Below are positions 58,391 to 64,000 of a stretch of DNA of 64,000 bases, piece by piece. A program made the position numbers and the translations under genes. The notes under the pieces were generated by a model. That model did not search any database, was not told where the DNA came from, and saw nothing but the letters and a program-made list of their open reading frames with translations. The stretch's first letter is position 1. Each line of letters starts with the position of its first letter. The stretch is from Bretschneidera sinensis (taxonomy: Eukaryota > Streptophyta > Magnoliopsida > Brassicales > Akaniaceae), in the NCBI GenBank assembly GCA_023935145.1, contig CM043704.1, positions 93,545,373 through 93,609,372 on the forward strand, in the 5' to 3' direction.

Positions 58391-59380
58391 TCAATTTAAT
58401 ATATACGCAGTCGTCTTTAGTGCTTCAGTCCACAAGGATATAGAAAGGTTGGAGTTGCTAAGCATACTCCACACCATGTCCATCAATGTTCGGTTTCTTC
58501 TTTCTGCAACACTATTCTGGTCCGGGGAACCAAGCATAGTGTATTGGGCAACAATCCCATGTTCTTGAAGAAACTTGGTAAAAATGCCAGGTGCTTGTCC
58601 ACTTTCTGTGTATCTACCATAATATTCTCCACTTCTATCGGATCTCACAATTTGTATTTGCTTTCCGCATTGGTTCTCAACTTCAGCCTTAAAAACTTTG
58701 AATGCATCCAATGCTTTATTTTTCTTATGTAGCAAATAGATATACATATATTGTGAGTAATCATCGATAAAAGTGACGAAATATTTTTGACAATGTGCGT
58801 CCATGTCTGAATAACATATATCAGTATAAATGATTTCTAATATGTCCGAACTCCTATTAGCACCTTTCTTGGACTTGTTAGTCTGCTTTCTTTTAATGCA
58901 GTCCACACAAGTCTCAAAATCAGTATAATCTAGAGTACTAAGTACTCCTTCATTCACTAATCTTTTAATTCTTTCTATGGAGATATGTCCTACTCTCCGG
59001 TACCATAACATAGAGGAGTTCTCGCTAATATTACACCTTTTAACGCCAGTGTGAACATGCATTGAACTATAAATGGCAACATTTTGTAAATAAAGACGAT
59101 AAAGACCATCAGACAAAATATCATTCCCAACACAATCAGTTTTATAAAATAAACTGAAAGATGTGTTTTGAAAATTAAAGGAATATCCAAATAGCACAAA
59201 TCTGGAAACAGAAATCAAATTTCGTGAAAAACTTGGTACATAAAAGGTCCTTTCTAATTTTAAAATAAAGCCACTACTTAAAGTTAAAATGCAAGTTCCA
59301 ATCGCCTCCACATGTGAGCCCATCTTGTTGCCTGATAAGATGTTTTGCTCACTTCCCACTGGCTTCTTTAGGTTTTGCAT
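58391..59380 (-). pseudogene. Copia-3 protease end, pre-integrase and integrase core
   Basis: Strands after the protease active site (GSHVEAIGTCILTLSSGFIL), NLISVSRFVLFGYSF, pre-integrase WYRRVGHIS with C-x2-C (CVDCIKRKQ), integrase core IIYTDICYSD (first Asp), IVRSDRSGEYYG (second Asp) and [16 protein letters not shown]. Ends at a TGA after YILN. Confidence 0.85.
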
Positions 59381-59383
59381 ACC

Positions 59384-60100
59384 CTACAAGGAGTTTGCAA
59401 TATGGATTGTAGATCCAGAATCAATCCACCAGGTGTTAATATTAACATTAACCATATTAGATTCATAACAAACAAACGAGGTTGGTTCTAATATGTCCTT
59501 TCCATGGGTAGTAGCCAGCATTGCACTCTCACCCAGTTCCATCACAAGCCTCTCTTCTTCTTGAATACACATGGTCATTAATTCATTGATTGACCATTTG
59601 TTTTTATGTGTGTTGTACGAGATTTTGAAAGGTCCGTACTGAGTTGGAAGAGTGTTCAGAATGTAGTGCACCAGGAAGGACTCTGACATATCAACCTCGA
59701 GTTTCTTAAGTTGAGCCGCAATGTCACACATTTGTATTATGTGCTCGTGTACACCTTTTACGCTGGTGAGTTTGAGGGATGATAATCTCATTATCAAGGT
59801 GCTTGCCAATGCCTTTTCTGAAATGGCGAATTGATCGTCAATGGCTTTCAGCAAATTATAGACTTTCTCATGCTGGTCGACAGAACCACGTATAGCAGCA
59901 GTTATCTTAGTCTTGATAAACATCACGCTGAGCCGGTTGGATCGCTTCCATCGCTCATATAGCGTGACCACAGCTGGAGTGCTGTTATCGGCGATTGCAG
60001 GTGGTTTGTCCTTCCTAATAGCATAATCTATGTCCATCCGCCCTAGATGGAGGAGAATCTTCTCCTTCCATACCTTATAGTTATCTCCCCTAAGTTCGGG
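59384..60100 (-). pseudogene. Copia-3 gag fused to protease start, zinc knuckle absent
   Basis: Gag begins in the YKVWKEKILLHLGRMDIDYA region near 60100 and continues through NRLSVMFIKTKITAAIRGSV and HYILNTLPTQYGPFKISYN. From SAMLATTHGKD it goes directly to PTSFVCYESNMVNVN and the protease INTWWIDSGSTIH. The Lys-rich stretch and CCHC knuckle expected between them are missing. Ends at TAG (SL*GMQ, CAG to TAG). Confidence 0.82.
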
Positions 60101-61703
60101 TATGTTACAACAGATATCAGAAAAACTAGTAGGTTGAGAAACTGCATAAAGTCCAAAAGCTTATGTCAAAATTTGAGGTGTAATTTTCTAAATTGCATGT
60201 TTTACCAATGTAAAAACATGCTGAAATTGAATCTAATTTCATTAAAAATTACCTGTGGCCTAAATTTTTAATTTTATAAGATTCTTTATACTTTATGATA
60301 GATTTTATCAAACTATTTTTACTAAATTCATAATGTATATTATAATTACAGTTTGATGTTTTCTATCTTTAAACTTTATGATAAAACTATTAAATTAATT
60401 CTTCTTAACTCCTGTGGGTAAATTAAGAAAAACTAATTTTAATATATTATCCTAATTAATTATATTAAAATAATAAAATCTTTGTGGGGTAAAATCATTA
60501 TATTTATATAATTAATTACAATTAATGTCCATTAAGTGATCCTAATCCACTTAATATATAATTGTATATAATTCAAGATGTTGTGGCTACTCCTTAAATA
60601 TTTAAAATTATATGGTTCACTAGACATTTATATTTACTATATTTTAGGCTATACTTAATGCCTAAGAACAATTACGCAGTAACACAATAGGCAATCACTA
60701 AGAGTGCTCCCAGGATAATTGGTCAGGACAAAGCCTCATTAAAAACCAGAATCCTTAGACAGAGCATTGTCTCAGATCATGCTGTCTTATGCCAACTACA
60801 AATTGTTTATGAATTATTCATAATTTTTAACTTAATTGTTCATATTAATATATTATGAACCTTAATGTGTTATGCACAAATTAAGTTTTATGAGAATAAC
60901 CTAAGTTTACATAATCTAACAATATCTAAACTTAATAATATGTTATCATATGTAAATAAAATTATCATAAATAAAACATAAATTGCATAATTAAACATAA
61001 TATTATGCACTTAATTTAATTCATTGCATAAAATAAACTCATTCTAAAAGTATGAATTGAAAAACAAAAAACATGCTAAAAAATGAGCATTTAATCAAAT
61101 TGCATATATAGAACTAACATAAATAATATATATGCATAATCTTAATTTGAGCAAAATAATCACCAAAATTAAAAATATATGCCCAATATTAAATTATTTA
61201 TACACTAAAACTATTTAAACTTAAATTGCATGCATAACTAAAAAAAAGTTATACATACATAACACATAATTTTAAGCACATAAATAAAATAAATACTTAT
61301 AAGGGTTTATAAACTTCATTTTTGCAAATAATTACAAATCATATGCAACATAGTGAAAATCCATAAAATTAAGCAAAAAATCTTGAACTTCCAAATATAC
61401 ATAGTATTTCTGGAAAATTACTGAATTTGGAAATTACAAGATACTTTCCTAAACCAATTGTCTTCAACCTTCAGTCAGGTCGTTTTTGACTCGTTTTCAA
61501 AACCCAACTAAATCTTGGCTTCCAGGATACCAAGATAAGATTTTTAAAACTTAGAAATACTAGAAATCAAATTTCTTAATGATTTCTAACATTATTTTCC
61601 ATAAAAAAAATTCAAAAAACAAAATTTGAAATCAAATTATTTTTCGGGTATAAATCGAAAGTATTACAGATTGCTTAATACTTCAAGGCAGAGGCAAACA
61701 AAA
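60101..61703 (-). other. 5' leader of copia-3
   Basis: AT-rich sequence between gag and primer site, about 1.6 kb. No coding sequence or captured gene recognised. Confidence 0.6.
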
Positions 61704-62408
61704 GCTCTGATACCAAATGTTAGAACTTAAATATAATCTAAACATGCTAAACAACTTAAATAGCATATAGATTAAATGCGGAATTATAAAAACTGTAAAC
61801 ATACCTCCGGCCATTGAAGCTTTTCACTTACACAATCCACTATTTTCTCAATATTGGTTCTTCTAGACTCTCATAACTCTCTTCAATTTGATGGTGTATG
61901 AAAGAAAAATGAGTAGTACCGAGTCTAGAGACCAAACCTATATTTATACATGTTCTTCCATCAAGAATGTCCATCCGTATTCCATACGCTTGTTACCACA
62001 ATCAATGGATGGCCAAAGGATTAAACATGGACCATATATAGGTTAGCTACATATACCTTATACTCTCAATACAACCATTGAGAATATGAACCAACATACC
62101 TTAAGCATACACCTTGTGTTTTCTCTCTAACACTCTAACTTTTCATATGTTCTATGGTTGTCCTATTTATAGGAGAAATGCACTAAGAATAATTGAATTA
62201 ATTTGGCCACAATTAATTCTTAGTGGAGCATAATTGCCTCTACTTAATTGCCACAATTAATGCTTGAATTTATTATATTTACCTCCATTTAATTGCCATA
62301 ATTAATGCTTGAATTTATTACATTTACCTCCACCTTCACTTAATGGCCATAATTGACTCCACCATATTGAAATGGCCTCCACTTAATGGCCATCATGAAT
62401 TTATTACA

Positions 62409-64000
62409 CTTTCATATATGATCTGACACACTGACATCCTTAAGGTTACCTCTTAACATTTTGCAAAGATAGGTAGATGTTGATGGAGGTGATAATATGT
62501 GAACATACTACTTATTATATAAAATCTATGTCATCAAGTCATAATTCTTGTGCTCATCAAAATTTTTTTTTTTTTAAGACTTGAACCTTTAACCTGACCT
62601 TGTGGTTAACATCCACACGCTCTAACTAATTTAGCTACTCTAGCATTTGTTGTTGCAATCTCTTGACATACTATAATAATTTTGTTTTTCTTTTTTTCGC
62701 CACAGTAATTGTTGAACAAAATTTTTATGGGATTTTTAAATAAACTAGACACGAGAATATTTTGTTCAAAAAAATATAAATATATTTTGCTATGGTGAAA
62801 AAAAGTTTCAAGATAAAGATATAACTTTCAAATTTGTATTCTTTATATTTGTTTTGGACCTATATAGATATCTCTTTACCTATCTTAAACTATTATATCA
62901 TATAATTATCGTTGACACCTATTACAATGTGCATCTACTGACGTGATCTGAGTCAAGATCTGTCGTTCATAATTCTAACAATTTTTTTGAAGATAACAAT
63001 ATTCAAAACCTATTTAGTTCTAATTAAAGTATTGCCTATTTAGTTTTCTTTTTTTTTTTCTTTTGCTAATATCTAAAAATAAAAATTAGTTAAGTTTAAG
63101 ATATTTAAAATTTAATTAATATAATTTGAAACATATTTTTCTTAAATAATATTTTAGATTACTTTATTTAAGTTTAATATTTAAATTTTACACAACCAAA
63201 GTTTTTATTAGAGTTTTAAAAGATAATTACAAAATTTGCAATTAGAGATACTCACAAAATTTGTTGCAAAAACTTCAACTCATGCCTAAATTTTATCAAT
63301 TAAACGATTGAATCTAAAAAACACGACAAAATATATGAAAACAAATAATACATATCCAACTTCCATTAACATTGATTAACTGGGAAATAAATACAAAAAA
63401 GAAACGAAAAATAACATAGTTCTAGCGGATGATAAGCTTGATCATTGCTCATCTAAAAGAGTATGTTGAGATAAAAAACAATTCGTCCAGCCATTAAGAT
63501 AACCTAAGAAGTGTGTACAACAATTGTTTCCTTTCCACAACATCGCAAATTTATGACAACACTTACATACAATGAATAAAAAGAATAAAAGGTATGTAAT
63601 ATAAATTGTAAGTAAAATTCAAGTAAATTATTAGAAAATATGATGATTGAAAAAAAAATGATTTTGCACAAAAATTAAGCAACTAAAAATTTAACAGAGA
63701 GAGAAAGAGGGACACATAGATTTATGGTGTTTTAATGATGAGCTTACGTCCATTTCTTCAATAGGTCTTCCTCTTAATCTATTGAGTTCCATTAATCTCA
63801 ACGATTACTTGAATTTCTGAGTATCAAGCATACCTATACACCTTGGCTTGTACCAAGCATATATGAAGCAGAAACTTCATGAGATGATAGTTGATACGTG
63901 ATACTTGCGAACTCAACTTTCCTTTTATTCTTTTTTCTGTTAAAATCTTCGTGAGGTGCAAAGATATATCTGGTGAAGTTTCATCATGTCCAATTTCAAA
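62409..64000. repeat. Segment B continuation, homologous to 18976-20520
   Basis: Collinear with segment A, including the tRNA-like stretch with T run (62565-62650) and the start of the unrecognised conserved segment (63950-64000). No gene supported. By homology the next features beyond the window would be a UGT relic and a copy-C-like UGT. Confidence 0.8.

Larger units (their letters stand above)
55151..62408 (-). mobile_element. Copia-3 element, full length
   Basis: LTRs at 55151-55906 (756 bp, 3' LTR) and 61718-62408 (691 bp, 5' LTR), both TGTTAGAAC...TTACA. Polypurine complement TTCTCCCACTTGG from 55907. Primer site complement GCTCTGATACCA at 61704-61715. Segment A has the empty site near 18972-18982 (AAGTACTTTCACATATG). 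The flanks here are TTTTA and CTTTC, so the target duplication has diverged. The gag-to-RT open stretches are all in one frame, broken only by nonsense mutations. Confidence 0.9.

Overview
The window is nuclear DNA of a flowering plant, most likely a eudicot. It is AT-rich, with plant LTR retrotransposons, initiator-Met-tRNA primer sites (TGGTATCAGAG) and glucosyltransferases of the plant UGT73 family. I cannot name the species. Host genes are few: two apparently intact UGT73-type genes, one broken UGT73 copy and three older UGT relics, all on the minus strand. Almost everything else is retroelement.

Layout. 1-7080: a decayed Athila-type Ty3/gypsy element (gag, protease, RT, RNase H, integrase, then a short envelope-position ORF). 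7091-7247: a MITE-like foldback. 8976-22977: segment A of a UGT cluster (UGT relic, an old Copia element, intact UGT copy A, another relic, truncated UGT copy C). 22978-38386: two tandem copies of a 7.7-kb unit that carries a Copia element ('copia-2') inserted in the start of segment B. 38887-64000: the rest of segment B (UGT relic, old Copia element with a SIRE-like Copia element nested in it, intact UGT copy B, a further Copia element 'copia-3', then sequence matching 18976-20520 of segment A). Segment B runs off the window.

Order of events, read from empty sites inside the window. A relic-plus-UGT unit was duplicated first. The old Copia element then entered the ancestor of A and B (copy C keeps the empty site). 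The block duplicated into A and B. Copia-2, the SIRE-like element and copia-3 then entered B only (A keeps all three empty sites), and part of copia-2 with its flank was tandemly duplicated.

Most unusual observations. (1) The SIRE-like LTR carries ten copies of a 12-bp palindrome centred on GTCGAC, spaced 21-22, 31 or 52 bp apart, which are near-integral helical turns, just upstream of the LTR TATA box. Six more copies with the same kind of spacing lie just upstream of a second TATA box in front of the envelope-position ORF, which suggests an internal promoter. (2) That element has near-identical LTRs and intact gag and envelope-position ORFs, but no integrase, RT or RNase H. (3) Copia-2 carries, antisense between primer site and gag, what looks like a captured exon of a plant Nudix hydrolase with both splice sites. 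(4) UGT copy B has lost the TATA box seen in copy A through a 25-bp deletion, and has Asn for His two residues before the catalytic His.
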